A stretch of DNA of 64,000 bases from Anniella stebbinsi (GCA_029215795.1 JARDYH010000004.1:219345017-219409016); one strand, 5' to 3'; positions 10,111 through 20,679 are shown, counted from the stretch's first letter. Notes: a model not told the origin generated them from the sequence alone. A program made the numbers and translations.

Positions 10111-10405
10111 CTGGTGAGACTTCAGAGAAAAGTCATCTAAGCACCCAAGTACAAGGCAAAGGTGGGCTCTGAGCATCAGAAGACAGCACTACTCTTTAAA
10201 ACACACAATTTTCTGCTCCAGCACCCATTTCACAAAAGGGGAACCAATGAGGCTGAGAGACAATTAACTTCACCAAGAAACTGAGTTGAAGGCAGAGGTG
10301 GGGTCTGAACCCCAAATGTGAAATCACACAGTTGCCCCTGAGACAGCACAACAACATACCCATTTCATGGAAGGAAAACTGAGGATGCTCATAGAAATGC
10401 AAACG
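10095..10405 (-). mobile_element. MIR-like segment in three tandem units
   Basis: Three diverged units start near 10095, 10230 and 10363 with GGCAAACTGGTGAGAC, GGGGAACCAATGAGGCTGAG and GGAAAACTGAGGATGC. They resemble the MIR 3' region (AAACTGAGGC...). GGCAAAGGTGGGCTCTGA and GGCAGAGGTGGGGTCTGAAC lie 136 bp apart and mark the period. Tandem amplification of an old MIR-like SINE is my reading. Confidence 0.4.
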
Positions 10406-10970
10406 CACACAGGAGATGAATCTACTTACCATCATTTAGTAACGAACCCATCATGGTACTTCGATTTCCATCTTGCACAGTAATACGTTGTAGAGCACAC
10501 CATGTTAATTATTGCGGAATTCAAAACTGTCCTCTACTCCCAGGCATTTAACAGCATATGATGGGACACTCGGGTCTCTGAACAGGCAGTAAGTAGCCCT
10601 ACTGTAAGCAAAATAAAAAGTAATGGTGTTGGTGGAAGGGAGTTACAATTGAAAAGGGCTGGAGGAGAGAGTGGGGGGAAGAGAAAGCGATCACAAGAGG
10701 GGCAGCCATGGGAACGCAGAGCCGATTTTAAACAATGTGTTTCCCATGGGTAAACCCCCCTCCCCCGAGGTTTTCCTTAAAAACAGCTATGGGGTCCAAT
10801 CTGCAACTGAAAGGATTACCTGGAAGGGAAAACACAAGTTGCACAATAGCAGTGGCTGGTCAGGAGACCTTTAGCTTTTATTGTTTGACTAAATCACTCG
10901 GCTCTCCCAGGCTCAGCAGCAATAGCCCTAATGCAGCAGGCAACGCGGCAGCCTGAGGAAAGCAAGCGTG
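10406..10970. other. Unassigned sequence
   Basis: CTACTCCCAGGCATTTAACA near 10536 resembles the start of the LINE-derived end at 23.74 kb. The rest is unassigned. Confidence 0.35.
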
Positions 10971-10979
10971 CCTTTTTCC

Positions 10980-11010
10980 GCTCCTCCTCCTCCTCCTCCT
11001 CCTCCTCCTC
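10980..11010. repeat. (CTC)n microsatellite
   Basis: About ten CTC triplets next to the CpG-rich hAT element. It encodes polyglutamate in a minus-strand frame, which is spurious. Confidence 0.9.
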
Positions 11011-11279
11011 TGCACAGGTGCAAGAACACGAGTCACAGATGTAGGGTGACCAGATGGCCCGGGGTTTCCCGGTCCTAACCGGGAAACCTGGGGTGATCCG
11101 GGCCAACCGGGGGACGGCGGGGGCAAACCGGGGTGGCGGGGGGTCACGTGGGGGTGGCAGCGAGCGATGAGCGGCGGTAGTCCCAGCGGCGGTGGCGGCG
11201 GAGGAGCCCGGGAAGCGGCCACCCCAGCAGGTAAGTGCCCTCCCTCGCGCCTCGCGCTCCTTACCTGCAGGGGTGTCCG

Positions 11280-11430
11280 CTTCCCTCCGGTGCTTGAATC
11301 TACTGAGAAACAGGCTTTGCAGCCTGTCCCTCAGTAGCACGCCGGGTGATGACATCATCACCTGGTGCGCTACTGAGAGACAGGCCACGAAGCCTGTTTC
11401 TCAGTAGATTCAAGCACCGGAGGGAAGTGG
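11280..11430. repeat. 150-bp palindrome inside the CpG-rich element
   Basis: The arms run from CCCTCCGGTGCTTGAATCTA to TAGATTCAAGCACCGGAGGG and are centred on TGATGACATCATCA at 11346-11359. Each arm also contains ACTGAGAAACAGGCTT or its complement. Strong cruciform potential. Confidence 0.8.
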
Positions 11431-11562
11431 ACGCCCCTGCAGGTAAGGAGTGAGAGGCGGGGGGCGCAGGGCACTTACCTGCTGGAGCGGCCGGGTCCGC
11501 CACCGCTGGGTCCTCCACCGGCGCCATGTCCTTCACCGCTGTTGCCGGGCTCGTGAGGCCAG

Positions 11563-11808
11563 AGGCCGTGCAGATATTGATATTGATATTGATATACTTT
11601 ATTGTAATCTATGGACCATAAAAGAGCATACAAAATTTAAAATTTGCATCAATAGCTGTAAACAATTGATCAATTAAGAACCCACCAGTTGTACTCTATA
11701 CAAAGTAGTAAGATATAAGAATTTGGCAACTTGAATTGTGACCATTTTGTCCTTGGCCTGTAGAAGTATAGTGGTAAGAGACTCATGTGAATGCCCAGGC
11801 CGTGCAGA
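11563..11808 (-). mobile_element. LINE V 3' end with 12-bp target duplication
   Basis: AGGCCGTGCAGA lies at 11563-11574 and again at 11797-11808. The 222 bp between, read on the minus strand, encode a remnant resembling VQVAKFL of the 35 kb LINE, carry a 3' UTR with ACAATAAAG, and end in an AATATC repeat tail. The copy is 5'-truncated. It is younger than the GC-rich hAT that holds it. Confidence 0.8.
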
Positions 11809-11999
11809 AGAGACGGAAGAGGGCCGGATCTGGAAGTGACGTAATTGGCCCTCCCCCGCCTATTCCACGCAGGTGTCCGGGCTCCTCGGGGCTCGTCACC
11901 ATCGCGACGAGCCCCAACGAGGCCAGAGGCCGTGCGGAAGAGGCAGGGGAGGGCCGATTACGTCACTTCCGGATCCGGCCCTCTCCCGCCTCTTCTGCG
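11803..11999. promoter_or_regulatory. Inverted CRE/ETS-like site pair in GC-rich hairpin
   Basis: Arm 1 holds GGAAGTGACGTAAT and arm 2 the complementary ATTACGTCACTTCCGG. Each arm combines an ETS core (GGAA) with a CRE-like TGACGTAA. The loop holds a second small hairpin, GGGCTCGTC...GACGAGCCC. Promoter activity is an inference from motif content only. Confidence 0.35.
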
Positions 12000-12384
12000 C
12001 GGTTGCTGGCCTTACGAGCCCAGCGGTGGGGGACCCGGCAGCGGCGGCGGAAGACCTTGCGGCAGTGGGGGACCTGGGGGGGCGGCAGACCCGGCAGGGG
12101 CGGTGGTGGAGGACCCGGCAGGGGCGGCGGAGGAAGAGAACCTGGTAGGTCCGGGCTGATGTTTTTTGGGGGTGGGTGGCTTGGTGGGGGTGGTTGTTTT
12201 GGGTGGGGGGGTGGCTTGGGGGGGTTGTTTTGGGTGACGGGGGGGACCGGGATTTTGGCTTCCAAAACCTGGTCACCCTAACAGGGCGTGACTCAGCCGA
12301 GCCTGTGCAGGAGCGGCAGCACTCTGAAAAAGGCGAGCACACTTTTTTCCTCTTCTGCTGCAGCTACGCTGCTCAAGGCACCAT

Positions 12385-12502
12385 TTTAGAAATCAGCCGG
12401 CCAGACTGGGAATCCGGGATTCTTGCCCAGCTGGTCGGGACGTTTCAGAATCACCTGGAAATCAGGACATTCCCAGTTTTCCAGGATGTATGGCAACCCT
12501 AC
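12385..12502. mobile_element. hAT-like terminal fragment
   Basis: The stretch ends CAGGATGTATGGCAACCCTA, which reversed starts TAGGGTTGCCATA, a further variant of the TAGGGT ends. The other end is not identified. Confidence 0.35.
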
Positions 12503-12920
12503 CCAGAATGGAATCACAGCCTCTCTGCAACAGAGACACCAGCCTGCAAGAAGTAAAGCTGAAACCCCCAAAAACATTGTCGCACGCGTACTGAGCGGTG
12601 ATCGGCTACTGAGCAAGCACAAACACGAAGCATGGTGTTAGCAACTCATGTAAGGAACAAAACAGCGCAGCTGTGACATACAAAGGCACATACGTCACAA
12701 CAAAGGCCTTTTAACCGCATTTTCGGGGTCGTGGCATCACAGAATAAATAGTGGGAAATGGCGACGCAAAACTAGTTTATAGAGGGCATCATGTGCCCCA
12801 AAAGTTATCGATGCCCTTTTGACAGGATAGAAAGCCTGAGTGTAGAATAGATCCTCCCAGGGAAAACAGCTGCCCAAACCGCACCCAAAGCAAACAAATG
12901 AATGCAAAACACACACGAAC
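12503..12920. other. Unassigned sequence
   Basis: No gene or repeat recognised in this gap. Confidence 0.4.
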
Positions 12921-12921
12921 A

Positions 12922-13438
12922 TAGGAGCATAGGAAACTGAGTCAGACCACTGGTCCATCTAGCCCATTATTGTCGACACTGACTGGAAGCCATGGCTCTC
13001 CAGAGTTTCAGGCATGATTCTTTTCCTAGGCTGACCAGATAAAATCCAGCTCAGGGCTCATGTAACTTTAACAGTTGTAGAGAAAAGGGAATTTCAGCCA
13101 GTGTCATTTGTATGCAGTTAGTTCCTGGTGAAATTCCCTCTTCATCACAACGGTTAAAGTTGCAGAGGCCCTGCCTTCTTTTGTATATGGTCACTCTAGT
13201 ATAGTGCCTGCATCTTTAACAGTTGTGATGAAGAGGGAATATCACCAGGTGCTGCATGCATACAAATGACACTGGCTGAAATTCCCTTTTCTCTACAACT
13301 GTTAAAGTTAAATGAGCCCTGACCTGGATTTTATCGTGTCAGCCTACTTTTCCTCCCACTGCCTGGAGAAGCCGGGGATCAAACCTGGGACCTTCTGCAT
13401 GCAAAGCAGGGACTCTGTCTCCTGGAGCTATGGCCCCT
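12922..13438 (-). mobile_element. tRNA-derived SINE interrupted by H1
   Basis: The SINE runs 12922-13026 (GAGTCAGACCACTGGTCCAT, TGACTGGAAGCC, CTCCAGAGTTTCAGGC) and resumes at 13347-13438 (GGGACCTTCTGCATGCAAAG). The H1 element fills the gap exactly. The SINE is therefore older than the H1 insertion. Confidence 0.8.
13027..13346. mobile_element. H1 hAT-like palindromic MITE, complete (320 bp), nested in SINE
   Basis: Left end TAGGCTGACCAGATAAAATC; right end ATTTTATCGTGTCAGCCTA. CTTTTCC is duplicated at 13020-13026 and 13347-13353. The length equals the 3.6 kb copy. The host is a tRNA-derived SINE. Confidence 0.9.
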
Positions 13439-13505
13439 CCTCAATTCCCCTTTAAGCCTCCTCATGACACTTTCACTCCCAGTTTATCTTTTCTTTCCCC
13501 TGGGT

Positions 13506-13797
13506 TAGGGTGCCCACATGGAAAGGAGGACAAGGCTCCTGTATCTTTAACAATTTCATAGAAAAGGGAATCTCAGCAGGTGTCATTTGTATGCATGCAG
13601 CACTCTTCATCACAACAGTTAAAGCTGCAGGAGCCCTGCCCTCTTGACCAGATACAAAAGAGGGCAGGGCTCCTGCAGCTTTAATTGCTGTGATGAAGAG
13701 TGCTGCGTGCATACAAATGACACCTGCTGAAATCCTCTTTTCTACACAACTGTTAAAGATACAGGAGCCCAGTCCTCCTTTCCATATGGTCACCCTG
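13506..13797. mobile_element. H1 hAT-like palindromic MITE (292 bp)
   Basis: Left end TAGGGTGCCCACATGGAAAG; right end CCATATGGTCACCCTG. A perfect 8-bp duplication CCCTGGGT lies at 13498-13505 and 13798-13805. The arms are slightly shortened around the CACTCTTCATCACAAC segment compared with full copies. Confidence 0.9.
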
Positions 13798-14930
13798 CCC
13801 TGGGTGGCTGGGCATGTTGGGTGGCAGCCGTCTATCATTTTTATTTTCTATTCTTGTCATTGTGCAACATGCTAGGCTCCCAGTTGACAAGTATATAAAT
13901 TTAAAATGAAAATACCAAGAGAGGTGTGCCGATTGGTAGATTGGTGCCTGTATGCATCATGTTGGAGACCTCAGAGTTAGAGTAGCAAAGGTATAGACAG
14001 AGCAACATGGAGATTCATTTCTATCTGCATTTTACTATCATTTGCAACTGTGAGTGCCATTTGTGGACGGGAAGGTGGGATATAAATTCAGTCAAGGTGG
14101 TGAAAGGCCATGCCATTTGTTGTTTAAAGCCATGACGTTTGTGTCTTCTGTGAACGAGTTCCATCATTCTTTTAGAGGAGCCAGAGAATGTTCAAAAGAT
14201 CAGATACGTACAAATGAGAGCCGAAAAACTTTATTTGCAATAGCTTTTGAAAATGCAATCCAATGAAAACCTGCCTACCAGCGTCTAGGAAATAAACAGG
14301 GCTCTGTTGTTCCATGCTACCAACATACATATTGTAAGAGAGAAAGCCAGGCATAAATTCTTTTTTATGTGCCCATGCTAGCTTCCAAACCGTTCTCCCA
14401 AAAATATGTTTGCAACAGTTCTCTGTATATGTGTGGGCCTCCTGAAAAAACAACAACAACCACCAGCGGTGTTTTAATTGTTAATTCAGGTTTTAAAGTG
14501 ATACACTTCAAAGAGGGAACAATGGACGTTTGATCATCAAAGGCTTGTTGGGACGAGCCCCTCTCGAGCATTTCACTGTTTGCAAATATTCAAACGGAGC
14601 GATCAGAAGTATTTGCACTAGGGAGACAGAAGCGTGGATGATACTTTTAAGAAATCCAAACCTGAGCCTTGCAAGTTTAGGCCCATATAAGCGCTTGGAG
14701 ATAAGGTTTGTTTACAGTTCTCCAAACGCTTCTGAGTTTAAAGAATCAGCAGCAAATAAAAGAGATCATAGAAATAGGTGTTGAATGACATTGAACAAAC
14801 AGCACTCCCAATGTAGGACCAGCTAGTTTTCCTACTCTCATTTAACAAGTAACCAATTTCTTCTCTAACTCCCCTCATTAATAAGATTTTAAAAGGGAAC
14901 TAGTCCAGAGAGCGCAGGGGAAAGGGCAGA
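13798..14930. other. Mostly unassigned sequence
   Basis: GGGAAGGTGGGATATAAATTC near 14070 resembles a SINE/LINE 3' tail fragment. CAACAACAACC lies at 14451-14461. The rest shows no recognisable gene or repeat. Confidence 0.35.
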
Positions 14931-14936
14931 TCTGTC

Positions 14937-15170
14937 GTGACTAGGCCTGTTCCCATTAGGCTGGGGGAAGGAGTTTCTGGCGATCAATCGGAATCAGATT
15001 CTGAAGCAGAAGAAACAGCTCCAGAAACTTACCAGCCTACACGCGAAATGGGGAAGGTGATTCTCACGGGCTCTTCACCAGCTGGGGATGAACCTTCGCC
15101 AGACCTTATCACTGAAAACGTTAACAACACACAGGCTATTGTCTTGCTTAATTTGCATAGTTTTCCCTAG
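14937..15170 (+). pseudogene. Acidic coding-like remnant of unknown dispersed repeat
   Basis: A 77-codon frame reads through an acidic stretch containing DQSESDSEAEETAPET. A similar acidic frame (DPDQDDLLDDSDSE) occurs at 43.47 kb. I infer remnants of a dispersed element of unknown class, not a gene. There is no domain support. Confidence 0.25.
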
Positions 15171-15266
15171 AGGAAAGTTCCTATAGTTTAGCCTTCTCTT
15201 CAGGTGGGAAGAGATGCCTGAATAAAGTGGCAGACCTCGTCTCCCAATAAGGCAGGAGGTTTTGCG

Positions 15267-15585
15267 TAGGCTGACCATATGAAAAGGAGGACAGGGCTCA
15301 TGTAACTTTAATAGTTGCAGAGAAAAGGGAATTTCAGCTGGCATCATTTGTATGCAATTAGTACCTGGTGAAATCCCCTCTACATCACAACAGTTAAAGT
15401 TGCAGGCACTATACTAGAGTGACCAGATACAAAAGAGGGCAGGGCCCCTGCAGCTTTAATGTTGTAATGAAGAGGGAATTTCACCAGGTACGAATTGCAT
15501 ACAAATGATGTCGGCTGAAATTCCCTTTTCTCTACAACTGTTAAAGTTACATGAACCATGTCCTCCTTTTCATATGGTCAGTCTA
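15267..15585. mobile_element. H1 hAT-like palindromic MITE, complete (319 bp)
   Basis: Left end TAGGCTGACCATATGAAAAG; right end CATATGGTCAGTCTA. The flanks GTTTTGCG (15259-15266) and GTTTTGGG (15586-15593) match at seven of eight positions, consistent with a decayed hAT target duplication. Confidence 0.85.
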
Positions 15586-15769
15586 GTTTTGGGAAGCATG
15601 ACAAGACCTCACCTGCCCCGCCCCCTGTGCTGTACTGCTCAGGTTGTGGGCCAGCTGAGCAGTGGGGTGGGAGGCAATTATGAATCACAAAAAGGAGGAA
15701 CTGCATTGCCCCCCCCCCCAAAAAAAAATAGGACAAAAGAGAGAACTGTTTTGCCTGAATTTTACATGT

Positions 15770-15990
15770 GCTAATTTATATGGGTAAATGCAATTTTAGG
15801 AATTGTTATTATAATTCAAATTGAAATACATTACACCTCACCATAGCAGGGAAGGCTGTGACCAGATGACCTGCTCAACCTGCTGTCCAGGTACTTTTGA
15901 TGGGCACCTTCAAGACCCGTTTCCCCTTCTTAGGGTTCTTTACCTTTAAACTAGGCATGGACAAAACTGCCCTTCAAATACAGGATACCT
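15770..15990 (-). mobile_element. U1 unclassified repeat, reverse copy
   Basis: Contains GTGACCAGATGACCTGCTCA, ACCTGCTGTCCAGGTAC, CTTCTTAGGGTTCTTTACCT and a lead-in AAATTGAAATACATTACACC, in the reversed order of the U1 plus copies. Confidence 0.55.
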
Positions 15991-15999
15991 TTCTCTGAC

Positions 16000-16325
16000 A
16001 GTCTTTCAAAGAGGAACGGGATGTCACCATGAAGTACCCAGACAGCAGGTCCATCTCTGTAGCAGCACCCTCCACCTGGAAAATCCTCCTTTGTGCAGTT
16101 TGGGAGGCGAAAAAACTAACATCTTTTAAACGCCTCCTGAAAACACATTTTTTTTAAGACAGGCTTTCCCTGGGATGTACCTGCTGCTGGGTTTAGTTTT
16201 GGTTTTACATGGTATTTTAAACTTTTAGTTTATGTTTGATCTGTTGTATTTTATGGTTTAATTGTGAACTGCCCAGAGAGCCTCACCTATTGAGCAGTAT
16301 AAAACTGTAATAAAGAAATAATAAA
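16000..16325 (+). mobile_element. LINE-derived 3' end
   Basis: A decayed coding-like segment (TGGAAAATCCTCCTTTGTGC, AAACGCCTCCTGAAAACACA) leads into AATTGTGAACTGCCCAGAGA, TTGAGCAGTATAAAACTGTA and an AT-rich tail at 16306-16325. This is a typical 3' end of the reptile CR1/L2-like group. Confidence 0.6.
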
Positions 16326-16329
16326 TTAA

Positions 16330-16760
16330 AGAGTGGATTCTCCTCTGTGAAGTAGGACCCACGGCCACCTTACCTTCATGCCACCCAATAGCATCTAGTT
16401 GTGGGAGCACTAAAGGACCTTGCTCAAATGGGCTACCAACCAGGCTACATGTGAACTCCTCCTGAAGGGGTTTTATGTACCCAAAGTCAGGCATGAAGGC
16501 AGACAGGTATGCTGGAGGTAGCAGGCTGCAACAGATAAGTAATCTGCTGCACAATGGGAGAACAAGATGGCATGCCTTATAGCAGGAGCAGGCAACCTTC
16601 TAGGGTTGTGCGCGTAGTTGGTAAGCCTCAAAGGGGAACTCATGCTGCAACCAAGGTGCCACTACTGAAAAGGCCCTGTCTAGTGTGTTGGGGGGGGGAT
16701 TAAAAGGAGGATAGAGAAGTGAAAATTGCCTCCGTTCAGGGCAGGACCTACCATTACATA
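16330..16760 (-). mobile_element. Decayed LINE-like sequence
   Basis: On the minus strand, 16610-16680 translates to RAFSVVAPWLQHEFPFEA, resembling the conserved AFSVVAPRLWNSLP segment near the C-terminus of reptile LINE reverse transcriptases. The flanking parts are too diverged to classify. Confidence 0.4.
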
Positions 16761-17175
16761 GGCTGATGCATCCACAGCTGGCGGCAGAGTGAGATGAGTG
16801 GTGAATTGGCCACGCTCCACCTGCCCCGGCCAGGAAGGGCCACCACTGCCTCCCTGCCACCTCCAGAGGCTTCTGTAGAGAGTCCCGCCAGTGGCTGTTC
16901 TGCCACAGCATTTTCCATAGCGGAGTAACTGTAGAGCAACCTTCTGGGTATGTCACTAGCTGCCTCTTTTTCTTACCGCTCCCACCTTATGCCCCAACCT
17001 GACCTCTCACAGTAGCCTGTAGCTGGGGCACAAGGTGGAAGTGGCCAGCCAGGCAGGAGGGAGTGGCCAACTGGGCTGGCTGGCTAAGTCAATGAGCAAG
17101 TAGCCAGCTGGCCGGCTGAGCAAGTGAGCGGGTAGGCGGGCTGAGTGAGCGGGCAGGTATGGCTGCCTTACTTGA
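16761..17175. other. Unassigned, locally GC-rich repeat-like sequence
   Basis: GGCTGGCTGG-type simple sequence lies at about 17060-17150. No gene recognised. Confidence 0.35.
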
Positions 17176-17179
17176 GGTG

Positions 17180-17345
17180 ACAAGTTATTTATTTTTTATT
17201 CATTTATTATTGTATTTATATCCCACCTTTATTCCTCCAAGGCACCCTAGGTGGCGTACATAATCCTCCTCCTCTCCATTTTATCCTCACCACAACAACC
17301 CTGTGAGGTAGGCTGGGTTGAGAGTCTCGCTAAAAAACCAAACAG
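17180..17345 (-). mobile_element. CORE/MIR-like SINE, 3' part
   Basis: A TATTTATTTTTTATTC tail leads to CCACCTTTATTCCTCCAAGG, CATAATCCTCCTCCTC and CAACAACCCTGTGAGGTAGG, the reverse of the CORE-SINE 3' half seen at 0.2 kb. The tRNA head is missing. Confidence 0.6.
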
Positions 17346-18825
17346 AGATAATCTGGTATTTAAAATAACTGTGGGATTAATTCTACCACTAGATGACACT
17401 GTTTCATTGAACTTTATGGAACTTTGCCCAGAGGGGAAGGTTTCAATTACAAATCACATGGTCCTCTATCTGAAGGAACTCATTGTGAATGTGGAAAGAC
17501 TCAAGAGAAAAAAAGCCTGGTAAGGATGTGGTTCCCCCCCCCCCCCTTAATGTAGAGACGCTCTTTCATGTCCTTTGAGGAATTCCCTTGTGCTATTACA
17601 GCATGTAGGGCTAATCCAAGACATTTTGCTCCCTGGGTGGAACAGCAAATGCCTCCCCTGCAGCCACAAGTTAAGCCAAATAGTATCCAAAGCCAGTCAG
17701 TTTATTTTGGCATCTGAAGCAGAACATTCCACAAACACCTCTCTTCCTCCCCAAGTAGTAAAAATGCAACAATAATAGGTTAAATAAATAACAATACGTT
17801 GCCCTTTCATGACACTCCAAATCAGTTGCTTGAAAGCCAAACTAAATCCATATTTCCCCAAGCCCCCCTCCTCCCCGCCCGTATCCAGGGGGATAAAAGA
17901 AGGGGGAAAGTCTCCAATGGGGACTTTTTCCTTCTTTGAATACTCCCCTGGAAGGAAGTTGAGGAAAAATTGGGGGATGAAGATTTAACTCCTCCCACTT
18001 GGATCACCGAATCGGGGCCATGCATACTTACACGAGGGTAAAGAAAACTGTCACACTTAGCTCCACTGTGCATGATTGCCTCAAAGTTTAGTTTGGCCTA
18101 GTGGTGGGTCAAAAATTTCGACCATTCAATTTTTAGGTTTTTGTGGGGGGTGGGGGGGAAAATGAAAACTCAGGCGAAAGAGGCTGGGAGAAGTGAGAAT
18201 TTCGGGGAATTTTCTGCTTGGGGAAGTGGGCAGGGTTTCCACATAAGTTTTTAAATGTAGCCAGTTGTTGAGGGGTGTTCTTTCTTATTATCTTTTTTCA
18301 AAACACCCTGGCATTTTCAGGAGCCCAGGAGTCATTCCTGAGTGCTCATTGGAGAGGGTGAGGTCACATGGTATGAAGTAGGCATTCACTAAGAACTGCT
18401 GCGCTCCTCCAAATGCTGAGGGAAGGCAGTTTTTTTTAAAAAAAAAATCACCTAAAAAATAGTTAGAAGCCCTCTCAGCAACCGTCTACACTTTAAAAAG
18501 GTATGTAGACACCCTGGCCTCCTCCCCAAGGAGAAAATTCTCTGAATTCCACCCCCCAGACACACACACACTGTGACAGAGACAGAAAAAACAATGCCTC
18601 TTTCGCAGAGAGAGAGAAAGTTCCTGAAAATCGATGGCAGGATTCGGCCCAGCACTAGTTTGGCCCTCTGGTACCTGCCTTACTCTGCCTAACAATAGGG
18701 TCGGCCCCGGTGGGAGAGACCACTAGATTTTGCCACTCCTAAATTAATCCCTGATGTAGATTCAACAAAATCATGGCGAGCTTTGGTTAAGGATGCCAGC
18801 TTTTTGAAATGTACATTTTATTTTG
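17346..18825. other. Unassigned sequence
   Basis: C-run at 17535-17547, G-rich run near 18145-18160, A/T-run at 18430-18448. No gene, hairpin or family match recognised. Confidence 0.35.
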
Positions 18826-18829
18826 ACAG

Positions 18830-18960
18830 TTCATCAAAGAAGAATATATTTGCATGTCTTGAACAGGTTGCTGGAATCTTTTTAGAGCAATGTTCTCAAC
18901 TTGAAAAATGGCAAGATTCAACCCGAATTCCCACTTTCAGTGGCAGCTCTCAGCAAAAGG
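18830..18960 (+). other. Speculative exon-like segment
   Basis: A T-rich tract ending TTTTGACAG precedes a 131-bp open segment followed by GTAAGT at 18961. The reading frame through it gives LEQVAGIFLEQCSQLEKW. No protein family is recognised and no neighbouring exon is identified. Confidence 0.15.
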
Positions 18961-18965
18961 GTAAG

Positions 18966-19800
18966 TCTTGCATGTAACAATTTAAAACAACATTTAATCC
19001 TGGCAGTAATTTAACATAGCTTTCTGTCTCTTGCAATCACAGAGAACACTAGAAAATATGTTCTTTTGAATAAAATGCATTTGAAGCCTTGTCAGGGAAA
19101 GGAGAAAAAAATATATATTCCCCTCTTTCCTGGACCCAGCTTCTAAAGAATATTTATCTGCACATTTGATTGGTGGGCTGCTGAAATATACATTGGACTG
19201 TGTTTCTGCTTCTTATTTTTCCTGACGCCCTCGCAAGCAAAAGATCATTGTTGTCTTACAAAACTCACTAAAGGCCTTTATTTTTATTTTTTAAAAATAC
19301 AGTATTGTCACGCGCAGCTTTGCCAATGGGAACTGCTGGGTATATTGTTCCTTCTCATCATGCCGTTTGAAACGACTGTACAATAAATAATCAAAGATTA
19401 AAACCTTAAACCGGGAGAATTTAGGGGGAAATGTTTGGAAATTTTATCTCAGATTATAAAAATCCTGGAATGATTTACCTTGACAGACAACTTCATGGCT
19501 GCCACGTGCAAAAATTGATGACTAGCCGTGCGCTGTGATTGGTGGGGACGTCCCTTAGGATACATCCTCATAGGCCGGTGATAAAGTTGTGTTTCCCAAC
19601 AGCTACCTTGCTTGTCACGGGCATATCTTTTACCGTTTGTTACAAGAAAATTGCACTCTGTGTGTGTATATTTACCTCGGGGTGGTGAAAGCAGGAGTAC
19701 TAACATTTGATAAAAGTTCAGTGTCATTTTAAGCCTAGGCTGGCCACAGTCAAATGTATCCCTGGACATTGAATGACAGAAATTCTGACCGCTTCTCTGG
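18966..19800. other. Unassigned sequence
   Basis: No repeat recognised. A 145-codon minus-strand frame (19449-19886) lacks a known domain. Confidence 0.35.
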
Positions 19801-19819
19801 TAACCCGAACTGCAGAGAG

Positions 19820-20675
19820 AAAAATAGAACTGAGCCCTAAATGACTTGGGACCAGTGCCTTCTCCCTTACTAACCTGCCCGGTCACTAGGGATAAGTGAA
19901 CTCATCCATGGCTTTGTCAGATTCTTGCCCTGCCCCATCCAGCCCCACTCATCAGGCTGCATGAGCTTCTTCTGAGGCTCAGTGAGGCCTGAAAAGCGCT
20001 CAGGAGCCGTCCACCCATGCTCTGCAAATTACACATTTCCCACACTGCATAAATGGCTGCCGTAAAGGCCCCATTTATGCAAGGGTCAAGGTGTGAATGG
20101 AGCAAATGCAGATAGGGCCTGTAAATGGGGACTTTACAGCCGCCATTTCTGCAACTGAGGGAAATGTGTCATTTCTGAAGCTTCCATTGTGATGCGTAAT
20201 GGAGGCTCTGGATGAGGACGGACAACTCCAGAGCGCTCGCCGGGCCTCTCGGGTGCTTGGAGAATAGGTCTGTGAATTCACTGTGGGTGCCTGACTGGGT
20301 GCGGGGAGGGGGTGGATGGAGGGCAGTCCACCAGACTCCCAGACTCAGCCGGGCGCCCACGACATCCCTACCGGTGACTGAGGTCATCAGATGAAGCACT
20401 TGGAGTCCACTTGAAGTAGAGTCTTCAGTACTCTGGCTCCCTCTCTATGGAACTCCCTGCCTGTTGATGCTAGGCAGGTACCAACCTTTTTTTGTTTTTG
20501 TTTTCAGCACCTGATGAATTACATTTTTATTTAATTAAACCTTCCCTGATGGACCAGCCAAAAGAATTTTGATTCTTTTTTTTCTTTCCTTTCTTGTTCA
20601 CCATGCAAGAATCTTGTTAGATGTAGAGTAGTATATAAATTCTGTAAATAAAATAAATGTTAAAAAAAAAAGTAT
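19820..20675 (+). mobile_element. LINE-derived 3' end interrupted by H2
   Basis: CCCTAAATGACTTGGGACCA and GTGCCTTCTCCCTTACTAAC (19835-19878) continue after the H2 insertion as GGTGACTGAGGTCATC, CTCTCTATGGAACTCCCTGC, GTAGAGTAGTATATAAATTC and an AAATAAA-type tail (20648-20675). Same family as 5.7 kb. Confidence 0.7.
19887..20370. mobile_element. H2 hAT-like MITE, complete (484 bp)
   Basis: Left end TAGGGATAAGTGAACTC; right end GCCCACGACATCCCTA. The flanks CCGGTCAC (19879-19886) and CCGGTGAC (20371-20378) match at seven of eight positions and sit within a LINE 3' end whose sequence continues across the gap. Internal mirrored GCCGCCATTT and CCCCATTTATGCA segments form a partial hairpin. Confidence 0.85.
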
Positions 20676-20679
20676 TTTG

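Larger units (their letters stand above)
11042..12280. mobile_element. CpG-rich non-autonomous hAT-like element with H1-type ends
   Basis: The left end is TAGGGTGACCAGATGGCCCG and the right end CCAAAACCTGGTCACCCTA, the same outer ends as H1. The interior is strongly GC- and CpG-rich and contains two separate inverted repeats (about 11280-11430 and 11803-11999), CRE- and ETS-like sites, and splice-donor-like motifs on both strands. A LINE V copy is inserted at 11575-11796. There is no intact transposase. The flanks CACAGATG and ACAGGGCG are a poor match, so a target duplication is not established. Confidence 0.65.

Noticed and set aside
11042..12280. CpG island as promoter of a host gene
   Set aside because: The island coincides exactly with a mobile element bounded by H1-type ends, and no host exon is visible downstream.
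11787..12342. 164-codon plus and 148-codon minus frames over a CpG island
   Set aside because: High GC removes stop codons by chance; the translations are Gly/Pro/Arg/Ser-rich and lie inside the GC-rich hAT element.
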